Positions 23,899-31,575 are shown, counted from the first letter of the stretch. The stretch is DNA of 31,575 nt from Bacillota bacterium (GCA_023415335.1 JAEZLD010000206.1:1-31575); one strand, 5' to 3'. Made by a program: numbers and translations. Notes: a model not told the origin generated them from the sequence alone.

Positions 23899-23952
23899 GG
23901 ACGGTTAATGCATTATTGATAAGCAATAAATATGCATTAACCGTCCCTTTTT
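23899..23952 (+). terminator. Rho-independent terminator of the gfo2-galE operon
   Basis: A perfect 15-bp stem (23899-23913 with 23932-23946) is followed by CTTTTTATTTTTT. It is one of the strongest terminators in the window. Confidence 0.93.
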
Positions 23953-24040
23953 ATTTTTTGATGAAATTCCCAATTGAATATGTTATTCTTTTTATAGGAA
24001 TATATTGCTATATAATGAATATTAAAGGAGAAATATATAA

Positions 24041-24511
24041 ATGGAGGGGGGCATATTAATGCCACAGCAGAAGCTTTCAAAAAAAGAGAACGTAATACAG
24101 GTGGTAAAGTTTGTTTTGTTCTCGTGTTCTGCAGGAATTATAGAAACAATAACATTTACGGTCCTAAACGAATTTTTAAAGCTTCCTTACTGGCCAGCAT
24201 ACTTGCCTGCACTGGTGCTATCTGTGTTATGGAATTTCACGCTGAACAGGAATTATACCTTTAAATCTGCCACAAATGTGCCTGTGGCCATGGTTAAGGT
24301 GTTCCTTTATTATTGCGTATTCACTCCGGTATCCACGGTCCTCGGGAACTATTTTGCAGACACCGTGGGGGTCAATGAATACATAGTATTATTTGTGACT
24401 ATGCTATTAAACCTTACTACAGAATTCCTCTTCTGCAGGTTTGTGGTGTATAGGAATTCCATTGGAACAAAGGAAATAAAGAAACAAAAGGGTGAAGAGG
24501 TTAAGAACTGA
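24041..24511 (+). CDS. GtrA-family membrane protein
   Basis: 156 residues with four membrane helices. The family pattern is seen in KFVLFSCSAGIIETITF at helix 1, LSVLWNFTLNRNYTF after helix 2, and LLNLTTEFLFCRFVVY at helix 4. GtrA proteins are thought to flip lipid-linked sugars or otherwise support cell-surface glycosylation. Two starts are possible: ATG 24041 with AAAGGAG ten bases upstream, or ATG 24059 with GGAGGGGG eight bases upstream, giving 150 residues; I list the longer. A TATAAT at 24011-24016 lies close upstream without a clear -35. It is a single gene between two terminators, so it is not part of the operon before it. Confidence 0.85.
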   Translation: MEGGILMPQQKLSKKENVIQVVKFVLFSCSAGIIETITFTVLNEFLKLPYWPAYLPALVLSVLWNFTLNRNYTFKSATNVPVAMVKVFLYYCVFTPVSTVLGNYFADTVGVNEYIVLFVTMLLNLTTEFLFCRFVVYRNSIGTKEIKKQKGEEVKN

Positions 24512-24587
24512 ATTAAATATGTTTGAAATATCTGGTTAGCCTATATTTAAGGAAAAAAGTAATAGTTAATAGTAAATAAGTATTGAT

Positions 24588-24621
24588 GGAAAGCACGCTC
24601 TAGAAATAGGGCGTGCTTTCC
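24588..24621 (+). terminator. Hairpin terminator after the GtrA-like gene
   Basis: GGAAAGCACGC (24588-24598) pairs perfectly with GCGTGCTTTCC (24611-24621). The tail TATATTGATTTG is only moderately T-rich. Confidence 0.7.
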
Positions 24622-24677
24622 TATATTGATTTGTTTTAACTTGCTTACAATTTTTCTATAGAAAATAATTCTAATAA

Positions 24678-24706
24678 TTGACATTATATGGTTAAGGGAT
24701 TACAAT
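24678..24706 (+). promoter_or_regulatory. Promoter of the tetR-aminotransferase-kinase-aldolase operon
   Basis: Consensus TTGACA (24678-24683), exactly 17 bp, then TACAAT (24701-24706, 5/6). The predicted start of RNA is near 24713, immediately before the inverted-repeat operator. Confidence 0.78.
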
Positions 24707-24715
24707 TAAGTTATA

Positions 24716-24739
24716 AAAATTGTACTGTAGTACAATTTT
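24716..24739. promoter_or_regulatory. TetR-type operator: perfect 11-bp inverted repeat
   Basis: AAAATTGTACT (24716-24726), two central bases GT, then AGTACAATTTT (24729-24739). It is placed at the start of the transcript, between the -10 box and the ribosome site of the TetR gene, where a bound repressor would block the whole operon. Size and symmetry fit a TetR dimer site. Confidence 0.78.
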
Positions 24740-24757
24740 CTATAGGAGGAAACCAAG

Positions 24758-25327
24758 TTGGAGAAGCAATCTAAAAGAGAGCGTACCCGCAGGACCCTCA
24801 TGCATCATGCAAAGGTACTTTTCGAACAGAAGGGACTGGACAATGTCACCTTTGATGACATAGCCCATTCAGCCAATGTGTGCCGAACTACGGTATTTAA
24901 TCACTTTTCAACTATTTCAGATTTAATGACAGCTCTAATAGACGATGAAATGCAGGACCTTACAACTACCTGCTGCGAAAGCGGTAAAAAAGGAAGTGAG
25001 CTTATTTATCTGCTGCTGGATAAGCTATCTGATGACCTGTGCAATTACCCTGTGCTTATGACAAGACTTGCAAATAACAGCATACTTAGAGGCACCAGCA
25101 GCAGGGCTATAGTTACCTTAGAGGAGCTTATTGAGAGCAGCATACGCTCTATTGAGCCTAAGCCTGTTATATTGAATACCATAAGCCCGGAAGAGCTGTC
25201 AGGTCTGATAATGTCGGTATACTACGGCCAGGTAAACCATATCCATGCAAGGGGAGAGAGCTTTGATAAAAATGTGCTGAAGGACAGCATACATAGAATA
25301 TTAAACTATATTTTAAGGGGGGAATAG
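24758..25327 (+). CDS. TetR-family transcriptional repressor
   Basis: 189 residues. The N-terminal helix-turn-helix (about 8-55) reads VTFDDIAHSANVCRTTVFNHFSTISDLMTAL, the TetR signature. The remaining helical domain should bind the inducer and dimerise. Start is TTG 24758, 7 bases after GGAGGA, with no competing ATG. It is the first gene of the operon and its own operator overlaps the transcript start, so it should repress itself together with the three catabolic genes. It ends one base before the next gene. The inducer is presumably the substrate, or a product, of the pathway encoded downstream. Confidence 0.92.
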   Translation: MEKQSKRERTRRTLMHHAKVLFEQKGLDNVTFDDIAHSANVCRTTVFNHFSTISDLMTALIDDEMQDLTTTCCESGKKGSELIYLLLDKLSDDLCNYPVLMTRLANNSILRGTSSRAIVTLEELIESSIRSIEPKPVILNTISPEELSGLIMSVYYGQVNHIHARGESFDKNVLKDSIHRILNYILRGE

Positions 25328-25328
25328 T

Positions 25329-26825
25329 ATGAATGGTTCAGGAATAAGCAGATGGGATGACCCGGGTAAAATTAATGAACAGCTGAAAAAGCTTACAAGC
25401 CAGAGTATATGGGAGGTAAGCGACGAGTATTACAGGGAAGAGGTTTTGGCTTACTACGACAACAGGTGTAAGGAGTCCAGGGCCGTATATGAGGAGGCTA
25501 AGGAGTACATTCCGGGAGGAGTGCAGCACAACCTTGCATTTAACAAGCCATTTCCAGTTTGCTTTACCAGGGCTGAGGGTGCATATCTGTATGATAAGGA
25601 TGGAAATAAGTATATAGACTTCCTTCAGGCAGGAGGACCGACTATTCTAGGAAGCAACCCGCCTGCAGTAAGGGATAAGGTAGTGGAGCTGCTTAACACC
25701 TGTGGCCCTGTAACAGGACTTCTTCATGAGGCTGAGCTTTTAATTGCCAAGGAGATACACAAGCATATGCCTAATGTGGAGATGTTCCGCATGCTGGGAA
25801 GCGGTACAGAATCAGTAATGGCAAGCCTTAGAATAGCCCGTATTGCCACAGATCATAAACGTATAATTAAAATTGGAGGTGCGTACCATGGGTGGAGTGA
25901 CCAGATGGTATATGGTCTTAAAATACCAGGGAGCAGGGCACTGCTGGAGTCCCATGGCATTCCAAAGTCATGCTACAGCCTTACAGACGAGGTAAGGCCA
26001 AATGATTTGAACATGCTTGAGGGAATGCTTAAGAGGAACAAGCTTAAGGGGGGCACAGCTGCTATTATTGTGGAGCCTGTGGGCCCTGAAAGCGGAACAC
26101 GTCCAATTGCCAGGGATTACAACAAAGGCGTCAGGGCGCTTTGTGACAAATATGGAGCACTGCTCATATTCGACGAGGTGGTTACAGGCTTCCGTGTAGG
26201 CTTATCAGGTGCCCAGGGCTATTTTGGCGTAGTGCCTGACCTTACCATATTCGGAAAGATAGTCGCAGGGGGATACCCGGCAGCAGGGGGAGTAGGAGGA
26301 AAGAAGGAATATGCCGGACTTATGGCTGCAGGCCTTGCTACAGGCAAGCATCGTGCCTATGTAGGCGGTACTCTTGCAGCTAATCCTATGTCAGCACTGG
26401 CAGGCTATGCGGCCATACAGGAGATTGCAAGAACAGGTGCCTGTGAAATAGCAGGAAGGGCTGGAGATAGGCTTGCGGATGGACTGAAGGGACTGCTTGA
26501 TAAGTATGGTCTTCCCTTTGTGGCCTATAACCAGGGTTCAATTGTGCACCTGGAGTGCACAGGTGCCATGAGCTTTGATTTTTCATCCTACAGCTTCTTA
26601 AAGTCAGCATTAGGGCTTCTAAAGAACAAGGATATGATGAATATCAGGAAGGATTCTATGGAACGTATGGGCGCAGCATATATGGCTGGTGGAATTGTTA
26701 CACTGGCTGGAAGCAGGCTCTATACCTCTATGGCAGACAATGATGAGATTATAGATGAAGCGCTCACACGATTTGAAAACGTATTTAAGCATGTGAGGAA
26801 GACTGATAAGGGTCTTATTAAATAG
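25329..26825 (+). CDS. Class III PLP-dependent aminotransferase, glutamate-1-semialdehyde aminomutase-like
   Basis: 498 residues; a normal HemL is about 430, and here the N-terminus has about 55 extra residues before EEAKEYIPGGVQHNL. Motifs are SGTESVMASLRIAR at the phosphate-binding region, GAYHGWSDQ, FDEVVTGFR with D282, and the PLP lysine K310 in IFGKIVAGGYPAAGG. It would transfer or shift an amino group. Haem synthesis is unlikely because there are no hem genes, and the neighbours are a sugar kinase and an aldolase under a TetR repressor. A role in removing the amino group from an amino-polyol or amino-sugar derivative is inference. ATG 25329 follows AGGGGGGAA and is coupled to the TetR stop. 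Confidence 0.85.
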   Translation: MNGSGISRWDDPGKINEQLKKLTSQSIWEVSDEYYREEVLAYYDNRCKESRAVYEEAKEYIPGGVQHNLAFNKPFPVCFTRAEGAYLYDKDGNKYIDFLQAGGPTILGSNPPAVRDKVVELLNTCGPVTGLLHEAELLIAKEIHKHMPNVEMFRMLGSGTESVMASLRIARIATDHKRIIKIGGAYHGWSDQMVYGLKIPGSRALLESHGIPKSCYSLTDEVRPNDLNMLEGMLKRNKLKGGTAAIIVEPVGPESGTRPIARDYNKGVRALCDKYGALLIFDEVVTGFRVGLSGAQGYFGVVPDLTIFGKIVAGGYPAAGGVGGKKEYAGLMAAGLATGKHRAYVGGTLAANPMSALAGYAAIQEIARTGACEIAGRAGDRLADGLKGLLDKYGLPFVAYNQGSIVHLECTGAMSFDFSSYSFLKSALGLLKNKDMMNIRKDSMERMGAAYMAGGIVTLAGSRLYTSMADNDEIIDEALTRFENVFKHVRKTDKGLIK

Positions 26826-26842
26826 AAAAGGGAGTTCATATT

Positions 26843-28375
26843 ATGGGTAAATATATAATATCCCACGACATAGGAACCAGCAGTGATAAATGCGTGCTTG
26901 TAGATTATGAGGGTAATATAGGGGCTACTTGTACGGAGCCCTACCCTACATATTACCCTTACCCATCCTGGGTTGAGCAGAACCCAGAGGATTACTGGAT
27001 GGCGGTTACAAAGACTACAAAAACCATAATGACAGAGCATAATATAGACCCTGAGGATATAGGAGGCATAATATTCTCCACACAGGCTCAAGGGGTTATA
27101 CCAGTGGATAGGGATGGGGAGGTTTTGTATCCTAACATAACCTGGGTGGATGGACGTGCCGAAAGGCAGGCTCAGGCTATAATGAAAAAGCTGGGAGGTA
27201 AGGCTGTATTTACTGCCATTGCCGGTACCCCTATTATGGGCAAGGACTGTATTGCTAAAATAATATGGCTAAAAGAGGAAAGGCCTGATGTATACAACTA
27301 TACCTACAAAATACTGGACGTTAATGGTTATTTAAAATATAAATGTACTGGTAAAATGGTAACAGAGTTATCAGGAGCCTCATCCTATGGACTGGACCTT
27401 AAGAAGAAGACCTGGCTCAGTGTTTTGAGTATGACGGGAATAGATATGAAGAAGCTTCCTCCATTAGTTAAAAGCTATGATAACATAGGAGGACTTACAG
27501 GAGAGGCGGCGGGGCTAATGGGGCTGAGGGCTGGTACACCGGTTTTCGGAGGGTGTGATGATGTGCAGGCAGCAGCCGTAGGCTCAGGAATGCACGGAGA
27601 TGGAGATGTGCACATATATCTGGGAACCAGTGCATGGGTGGCAGCGGCGTCTAAAACAGCAGACAAGTTCCGCCATGGTGCGGCAGCTATACAGAGTGCA
27701 GACCCTGAGATGAATCTTATTGCCGGCATAACAGAATCTGCAGGAGCTAACATACAATGGATATGTGACCAGTTTTTCTCCCGGGAGAAGCAGGAATATG
27801 GAAGCAGTATCTATGCTTACATGGATAAGGAAATTGAAAAGATACCCCCTGGAAGCGACTATCTTATATGTACCCCATGGATGCTGGGGGAAAGGTGTCC
27901 TGTCAGCAGCACCACTACAAGAGCTACTCTGTTTAACATGAACATGAACCATACCAGGGAGCACCTTATGAGGGCAGTGTATGAGGGTATAGGCTACAAC
28001 CTCAGGTGGATTTTGGAGAACTATAGGAAGGACTATGGCTTCTCCTGTAGAAACTTCAGGATAATAGGAGGGGGAGCACTGGATGCCGCATGGATGCAGA
28101 TAATTGCAGACATTACAGGAAGCGAGTTCAGCGTGATAAAAGACCCAAGGAATGCAGGGGCTCTTGGAGCAGCAACTGTAGCACTTATAGGTCTTGGGGT
28201 TGTAAAGGATTTTGAGGCAGCCCGGGATTTTATAAAGGTGCAGAAGGTTTACTATCCAAATACAAAGAACAAGGCTATTTATGACCAGCTCTTTACCAGG
28301 TACAAGGAGATTTACTCCTCACTTAAGGAGGCATACAAGAATGTTAACAGCACAAGGTTTGAAGGAGGGGCATAA
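26843..28375 (+). CDS. FGGY-family carbohydrate kinase (xylulokinase-like)
   Basis: 510 residues, the usual FGGY length. The N-terminal phosphate loop is HDIGTSSDKCVLVD. The catalytic aspartate is D239 in FGGCDDVQAAAVGSG, and the ATP-site motif is YLGTSAWVA. A C-terminal GGGALDAAWMQIIADITG completes the signature. It phosphorylates a sugar or polyol with ATP. The order aminotransferase, kinase, aldolase suggests the kinase makes the phosphorylated ketose or aldose that the aldolase then splits. Xylulose is only the nearest familiar substrate and there is no xylose isomerase here. ATG 26843 with GGGAG eight bases before. Its 3' end carries the ribosome site of the next gene. Confidence 0.88.
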   Translation: MGKYIISHDIGTSSDKCVLVDYEGNIGATCTEPYPTYYPYPSWVEQNPEDYWMAVTKTTKTIMTEHNIDPEDIGGIIFSTQAQGVIPVDRDGEVLYPNITWVDGRAERQAQAIMKKLGGKAVFTAIAGTPIMGKDCIAKIIWLKEERPDVYNYTYKILDVNGYLKYKCTGKMVTELSGASSYGLDLKKKTWLSVLSMTGIDMKKLPPLVKSYDNIGGLTGEAAGLMGLRAGTPVFGGCDDVQAAAVGSGMHGDGDVHIYLGTSAWVAAASKTADKFRHGAAAIQSADPEMNLIAGITESAGANIQWICDQFFSREKQEYGSSIYAYMDKEIEKIPPGSDYLICTPWMLGERCPVSSTTTRATLFNMNMNHTREHLMRAVYEGIGYNLRWILENYRKDYGFSCRNFRIIGGGALDAAWMQIIADITGSEFSVIKDPRNAGALGAATVALIGLGVVKDFEAARDFIKVQKVYYPNTKNKAIYDQLFTRYKEIYSSLKEAYKNVNSTRFEGGA

Positions 28376-28376
28376 T

Positions 28377-29561
28377 ATGGATATGATGGCTCAAAGCATT
28401 ATAGATTGTGGAGGGAGGCTTTTCTCCCAGAATATAGAGGAAGGCTCAGAAGGATGCATAAGCTGTCGTCTTGATAAAGGAGGCTATGCTGCATCAATAG
28501 CAGGAGGAGCCTTTAAGGAGCTTAAGGAGGAGGATATTAAGAGGGGAATCTGCAATGAGGATAGTATGCTGGCATATATCTATTCCAGCTTCCCTCATAT
28601 AAATGCTGTGATTATATCAAGTACTCCCTATGTGATAGAGGCAGCCAGGAAAAGCAAGACTATTGCTGCTGCTTTAGACGATATGGCACAGATTATAGGA
28701 TATAACACAAGAATACTTCCTGATAAGGACAAGAAGAAAATAATCAGGGCTTTGAAGGGACGCTTTGGGTGCATTATAAAGGATGTAGGCATGATTACGG
28801 TAGGAAGAAGCATTGAGGAGGCATATACAGCTGCACTGGTGCTGGATAAGGCCTCAAGGGTTTCGGTCTATGCTCCTGGAATAGGCGGCATAAAGCCGGT
28901 AGGCAGACTTTCTTATCTTATAGAGCATGCCATATACCAGAGGAAATACAGCAAAATAAACGGACAGTTTTTAAATGAGCAGAAGGGTTCTAAGGGAGAG
29001 CTTGAATATATGGAGCTAAGGCAGCAGATAGTGGACTATGGCCGGCTGCTTTTGAGGGAGGGGCTTGTACAGGGCACCTGGGGTAATATTGCGGCAAGAT
29101 GCGATGAAGCTTACATGCTGGTTACACCCAGCGGTATTGATTATGATATATTGGAACCTGCAGATATTGTGAAGGTAGACATGAATACCCTTGAATATGA
29201 AGGATACCTAAAGCCTACCAGTGAAAAAAGGCTTCATGCTGCCATACTTAGGGAGAGGAAGGAAATAGGAGCGGTAATACACACCCATTCCACCTGGTGC
29301 AGCGTAATGGCAGCCAGCAAAGCCAAGTTTTTGCCAGTTACATCAGGGGATATGGCAGAGTATGTTTTGAGAGCTGCGAAGGTTACAGAGCATGTACTTC
29401 CTACCACGAGAAAACAAGCACAGGCAGCAATGGAGGCAATGAGAGACAGGAATGCCTGCCTTCTGGGAAACCACGGTGTTATATGCTGTGGAAAGGACCT
29501 GGCCGAAGCCTTTGAAACCTGCAGGGTGATGGAAAGGTCCGCAGAAATGTATATAAAATAA
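28377..29561 (+). CDS. Class II aldolase/adducin protein with two tandem domains, N-terminal one degenerate
   Basis: 394 residues, almost twice a normal L-fuculose-phosphate aldolase. The C-terminal domain (about 205-394) is complete: GTWGNIAAR, TPSGIDYD, the catalytic glutamate E283 in TSEKRLH, and zinc ligands H302 and H304 in HTHS and H366 in GNHG. The N-terminal domain (about 1-195) shows the same fold pattern (GGRLFSQNIEEGSEGCIS, MITVGRSIEEAY). However, its zinc motif has become ISSTPY and its NHG position KDVG, so it cannot bind zinc the same way. It should cleave a sugar phosphate retro-aldol fashion to dihydroxyacetone phosphate and an aldehyde. Start is ATG 28377 after GGAGGGG; a longer frame back to 28281 lies inside the kinase gene and has no ribosome site. 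Confidence 0.87.
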   Translation: MDMMAQSIIDCGGRLFSQNIEEGSEGCISCRLDKGGYAASIAGGAFKELKEEDIKRGICNEDSMLAYIYSSFPHINAVIISSTPYVIEAARKSKTIAAALDDMAQIIGYNTRILPDKDKKKIIRALKGRFGCIIKDVGMITVGRSIEEAYTAALVLDKASRVSVYAPGIGGIKPVGRLSYLIEHAIYQRKYSKINGQFLNEQKGSKGELEYMELRQQIVDYGRLLLREGLVQGTWGNIAARCDEAYMLVTPSGIDYDILEPADIVKVDMNTLEYEGYLKPTSEKRLHAAILRERKEIGAVIHTHSTWCSVMAASKAKFLPVTSGDMAEYVLRAAKVTEHVLPTTRKQAQAAMEAMRDRNACLLGNHGVICCGKDLAEAFETCRVMERSAEMYIK

Positions 29562-29593
29562 GAAAGGCTATAGATAGAATATATAAAGGTTTT

Positions 29594-29616
29594 AATAATA
29601 CTATAATATTATTTTT
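29594..29616 (+). terminator. Weak AT-only hairpin after the aldolase gene
   Basis: AATAATA (29594-29600) pairs with TATTATT (29607-29613), followed by TTT. The loop contains a TATAAT (29602-29607), so this stretch may instead be the -10 of the hydrolase gene. The two readings cannot be separated from sequence. Confidence 0.3.
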
Positions 29617-29628
29617 AGATGGTGTGGT

Positions 29629-30597
29629 ATGAAGCAAAGAAGAAAGATTAAGAAAAGTCTTATTATATTAATCATAGGTGCTTTAATAGCCTCTGGTGCA
29701 ATCTGGCAGACTGTCATGGTTCGTTCCGATACAGACCAATATAATTCTATAGGAGACTATATAAGTCTTGGAACATATAATGCCCATTATTACTCTAAGG
29801 GACAGGGAAGTACTTCGTTTGTTTTCATTACAGGCTCTGGTACTCCTTGTGCATATACAGACTTTTACCTGCTTCAGGAGGAGTTAAGTCGTTATGGGCA
29901 GACCATCTCCTTTGACCAGGGAGGCTTTGGATGGAGCAGTAAGCCGGAGAGCAGAAGGGATGTAGACAGCCTGGTCAGTGAGTTAGATCTTCTGATTGAA
30001 GGTGTGGTTTTCCCAAACACACCTGTGGTTTTGTTATGCCATTCCTTAGGCAGCCTGGAGGCTATACGTTATGCACAGACCCATCCTGAAAGAATAGCTG
30101 GTATAGTTTTTTTAGATGGAGGCAGTCCTGAGTACTACAAGGAGCTTTCAGAGCTTAAATCTATACTGCTTAACAGGGCAAGCTGCCTTCTAAGGATAAC
30201 AGGCCTGGAGAGGCTTCTAGGGGAGATAGGGATACTGCTTCCCATTTATGGGGAGAGCATCAGAAATCCTAATCTGCCTGAAGGGGTGCGGAAGCTTGAC
30301 AGGGCTATGTACTATAAGTATACGGGTAACACTGGTAATCTCAAGACCATAAATGAGATAAATGAAAATGCAGATGTGGTTTTAAATGGAGGAGACATTG
30401 GAGATATTCCTATACTGGTGTTGTCTTCAGATGAGGGACAGAGATGGCAAAAGGTTCAGGAGCAGCTTGAAGCCTTATCGTCATATAGCTCCCAGATAAC
30501 CATAGAGGGCTCGAGCCATTACCTTTATTGGTCTGAATATAATAACACTAAGGAGTGTATTATTGAATTTATAAAAAAGATTCAAGGACGGCCTTAA
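29629..30597 (+). CDS. Membrane-anchored alpha/beta hydrolase
   Basis: 322 residues. A positively charged N-terminus and one hydrophobic segment (about 9-30) anchor it, with the rest outside the cell membrane. The alpha/beta-hydrolase triad can be placed: nucleophile S139 in the elbow CHSLGS (the usual first Gly is Cys), acid D268 in LSSDEG, and H297 in GSSHYLYW. The oxyanion region is ITGSGTPCAYTDF and the strand before the elbow is FDQGGFGWS. Family members are esterases, peptidases, lipases and others, so no reaction is assigned. It follows the aldolase by 67 bp but may have its own promoter. There is no good ribosome site except GGTGTGG before ATG 29629. Confidence 0.82.
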   Translation: MKQRRKIKKSLIILIIGALIASGAIWQTVMVRSDTDQYNSIGDYISLGTYNAHYYSKGQGSTSFVFITGSGTPCAYTDFYLLQEELSRYGQTISFDQGGFGWSSKPESRRDVDSLVSELDLLIEGVVFPNTPVVLLCHSLGSLEAIRYAQTHPERIAGIVFLDGGSPEYYKELSELKSILLNRASCLLRITGLERLLGEIGILLPIYGESIRNPNLPEGVRKLDRAMYYKYTGNTGNLKTINEINENADVVLNGGDIGDIPILVLSSDEGQRWQKVQEQLEALSSYSSQITIEGSSHYLYWSEYNNTKECIIEFIKKIQGRP

Positions 30598-30635
30598 AAC
30601 CGGACTATCTTACTGAAGTACTAGTTTTTGTTATA

Positions 30636-30656
30636 TGATCCTGAAGGATCAATTTT
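30636..30656 (+). terminator. Possible short terminator after the hydrolase gene
   Basis: TGATCC (30636-30641), loop TGAA, GGATCA (30646-30651), then ATTTT. The stem is only 6 bp, so it is weak. The remainder of 30598-30750 shows nothing else. Confidence 0.4.
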
Positions 30657-30754
30657 AAAACCAACCGCAAGCCTGATACCTTCAGACACGATTGTATTGA
30701 AAAAGAGAAAAATATAAGACTTATACACAAATGATAAAAATATACTGAGATAAA

Positions 30755-30783
30755 TTGACAATAAACGGCTGTAACTATATAAT
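30755..30783 (+). promoter_or_regulatory. Perfect consensus sigma-A promoter of the RpiR-type gene
   Basis: TTGACA (30755-30760), a 17-bp spacer and TATAAT (30778-30783): all twelve positions match the consensus at ideal spacing. The start codon is 29 bp downstream of the -10. Confidence 0.88.
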
Positions 30784-30811
30784 AAAGGCAAATATTGTTA
30801 ACGAGGTGTGT

Positions 30812-31575
30812 ATGGTTATATTGGATTCCTTTAGAGAAAGGTATTCGCAGCTTACCAGAAGGCAGCGTGAGATATTTGAATATATGATAGACAATCCTAA
30901 AGAGGTAAGCTATCTGTCATTGAAGGAGCTATCAAAGCGTATAGGGGCCTCTGAGGTTTCTGTGCTTAGAGTATCCAAGGAGCTGGGATTCGGGAATTTC
31001 ATAGGACTCAAGAATGCCTTTCGGAGTGAAGAACAACTTCTATACAGCACTCAGGATATTGAGAATATGTCCCACAGTATTCCACCTGGCTCCCAGCGTC
31101 AGAAGAAGGAACTATTCAAGATGATTTGCAGCCTGGAACGGAAAAACATGGAGAATATGATTAATGGCATAGACATAGATATGATGTTTAAATGTGCAAA
31201 GGAACTACTGAAGGCACAGGAGATTGTCATATTTGGACATAATGCTTCGATAAATCCAGCATACTGTCTTGCCAGCAGGCTCAATTATTTTAGATTAAAG
31301 GCTTCAGCTGTTAAGTTGGAGGAGAACGCTTCTGTTAATACAACACTTGCAAGAATAGGTAATAAGGATTTTGTGATAATTTTCTCGTTTCCATCATACC
31401 ATTCTCCCATCACTGAGGTTATAAATTTTGTGCAGATGAGGGAAGCAGGAGTTATAACGATAACTGATAGCATGAAATCTCCTGCCGTTACTGAAAGTGG
31501 ATATACGTTTTTGTGTAGGACAGAAGCACCATTTTTCTATAATGCTTTATCTATACCAATGATGTTTGTAGAGCT
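30812..31575 (+). CDS. RpiR/MurR-family transcriptional regulator (3' end outside window)
   Basis: The frame is open from ATG 30812 to the window edge, 254 codons, so the end is missing. The N-terminal helix-turn-helix (about 1-77) reads LTRRQREIFEYMIDNP, then LSLKELSKRIGASEVSVLRVSKELGF, the RpiR pattern. A SIS sugar-phosphate-binding domain starts near residue 125 with IVIFGHNASINPAYCLASRL and continues with DFVIIFSFPSYHSPI. Such proteins sense a sugar phosphate and control neighbouring sugar genes, probably ones beyond the window. GAGGTG precedes the ATG. A minus-strand open frame over the same bases is a shadow. Confidence 0.9.
   Translation, partial: MVILDSFRERYSQLTRRQREIFEYMIDNPKEVSYLSLKELSKRIGASEVSVLRVSKELGFGNFIGLKNAFRSEEQLLYSTQDIENMSHSIPPGSQRQKKELFKMICSLERKNMENMINGIDIDMMFKCAKELLKAQEIVIFGHNASINPAYCLASRLNYFRLKASAVKLEENASVNTTLARIGNKDFVIIFSFPSYHSPITEVINFVQMREAGVITITDSMKSPAVTESGYTFLCRTEAPFFYNALSIPMMFVE

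Noticed and set aside
25329..26825. hemL, glutamate-1-semialdehyde aminomutase of haem synthesis.
   Set aside because: The protein is longer at the N-terminus, no tetrapyrrole genes are nearby, and it is locked into an operon with a sugar kinase and aldolase.
28281..28376. Upstream extension of the aldolase gene overlapping the kinase by about 95 bases.
   Set aside because: There is no ribosome site at 28281 and no family similarity in the extra residues, whereas GGAGGGG is placed exactly for ATG 28377.
1..31575. CRISPR arrays, tRNA or rRNA genes, insertion sequences, attachment sites.
   Set aside because: I saw no regularly spaced repeats, cloverleaf-like segments, transposase or integrase motifs, or flanking inverted repeats with target duplications. 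Small RNA genes cannot be fully excluded by eye.

Overview
The window looks like chromosomal DNA of a low-GC Gram-positive anaerobe of the Clostridia, most likely a Lachnospiraceae-type gut or plant-fibre fermenter. The grounds are heavy use of AGG (Arg) and ATA (Ile) codons, strong AGGAGG-type ribosome binding sites, several TTG/GTG starts, sigma-A type promoters, and a gene content dominated by sugar catabolism. The genus is inference. I saw no rRNA, tRNA, CRISPR array, transposase or prophage gene.

Layout. 1-837: 3' end of L-arabinose isomerase (araA) with its terminator. 924-2060 (-): a VanZ-RDD membrane fusion. 2356-3595: a two-subunit ThrE-type threonine/serine exporter. 3839-4058: a decayed 3' remnant of an aminoacyl-histidine dipeptidase gene. 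4267-9643: GH38 alpha-mannosidase, a FadR-type GntR regulator and a Gfo/Idh/MocA oxidoreductase (gfo1). 10062-15972: a complete Dpp/Opp-type ABC transporter (lipoprotein, two permeases, two ATPases), closed by a terminator. 16127-18193: an (alpha/alpha)6 MGH1-like glycosidase and an RmlD-like reductase. 18248-19156 (-): an AraC regulator. 19560-23882: a second Gfo/Idh/MocA paralogue (gfo2), then a sugar-1-phosphate nucleotidyltransferase, an N-acetylhexosamine-1-kinase-like enzyme and GalE. 24041: GtrA-like membrane protein. 24758-29561: TetR regulator, class III aminotransferase, FGGY kinase and a two-domain class II aldolase. 29629: membrane-anchored alpha/beta hydrolase. 30812-end: RpiR-type regulator, cut by the window edge.

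How it fits together. The 4.2-23.9 kb stretch reads as one glycan-utilisation locus. Oligosaccharides would enter through the ABC system, be cut by the two cytoplasmic glycosidases and acted on by the Gfo enzymes, and hexosamine or galactose moieties would pass through the kinase, nucleotidyltransferase and GalE to UDP-sugars. The strongest new observation is a promoter block present three times: once before the transporter and twice before gfo2. Each copy has two AraC-style half-sites 21 bp apart, a -10 box about 38 bp beyond the start of the second half-site, and a poor or absent -35. This ties the transporter and gfo2 into one regulon, probably controlled by the AraC protein encoded between them. 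The TetR cluster at 24.7-29.6 kb is a separate, self-contained catabolic module of unknown substrate. It has a perfect 11-bp inverted-repeat operator just downstream of a good promoter.
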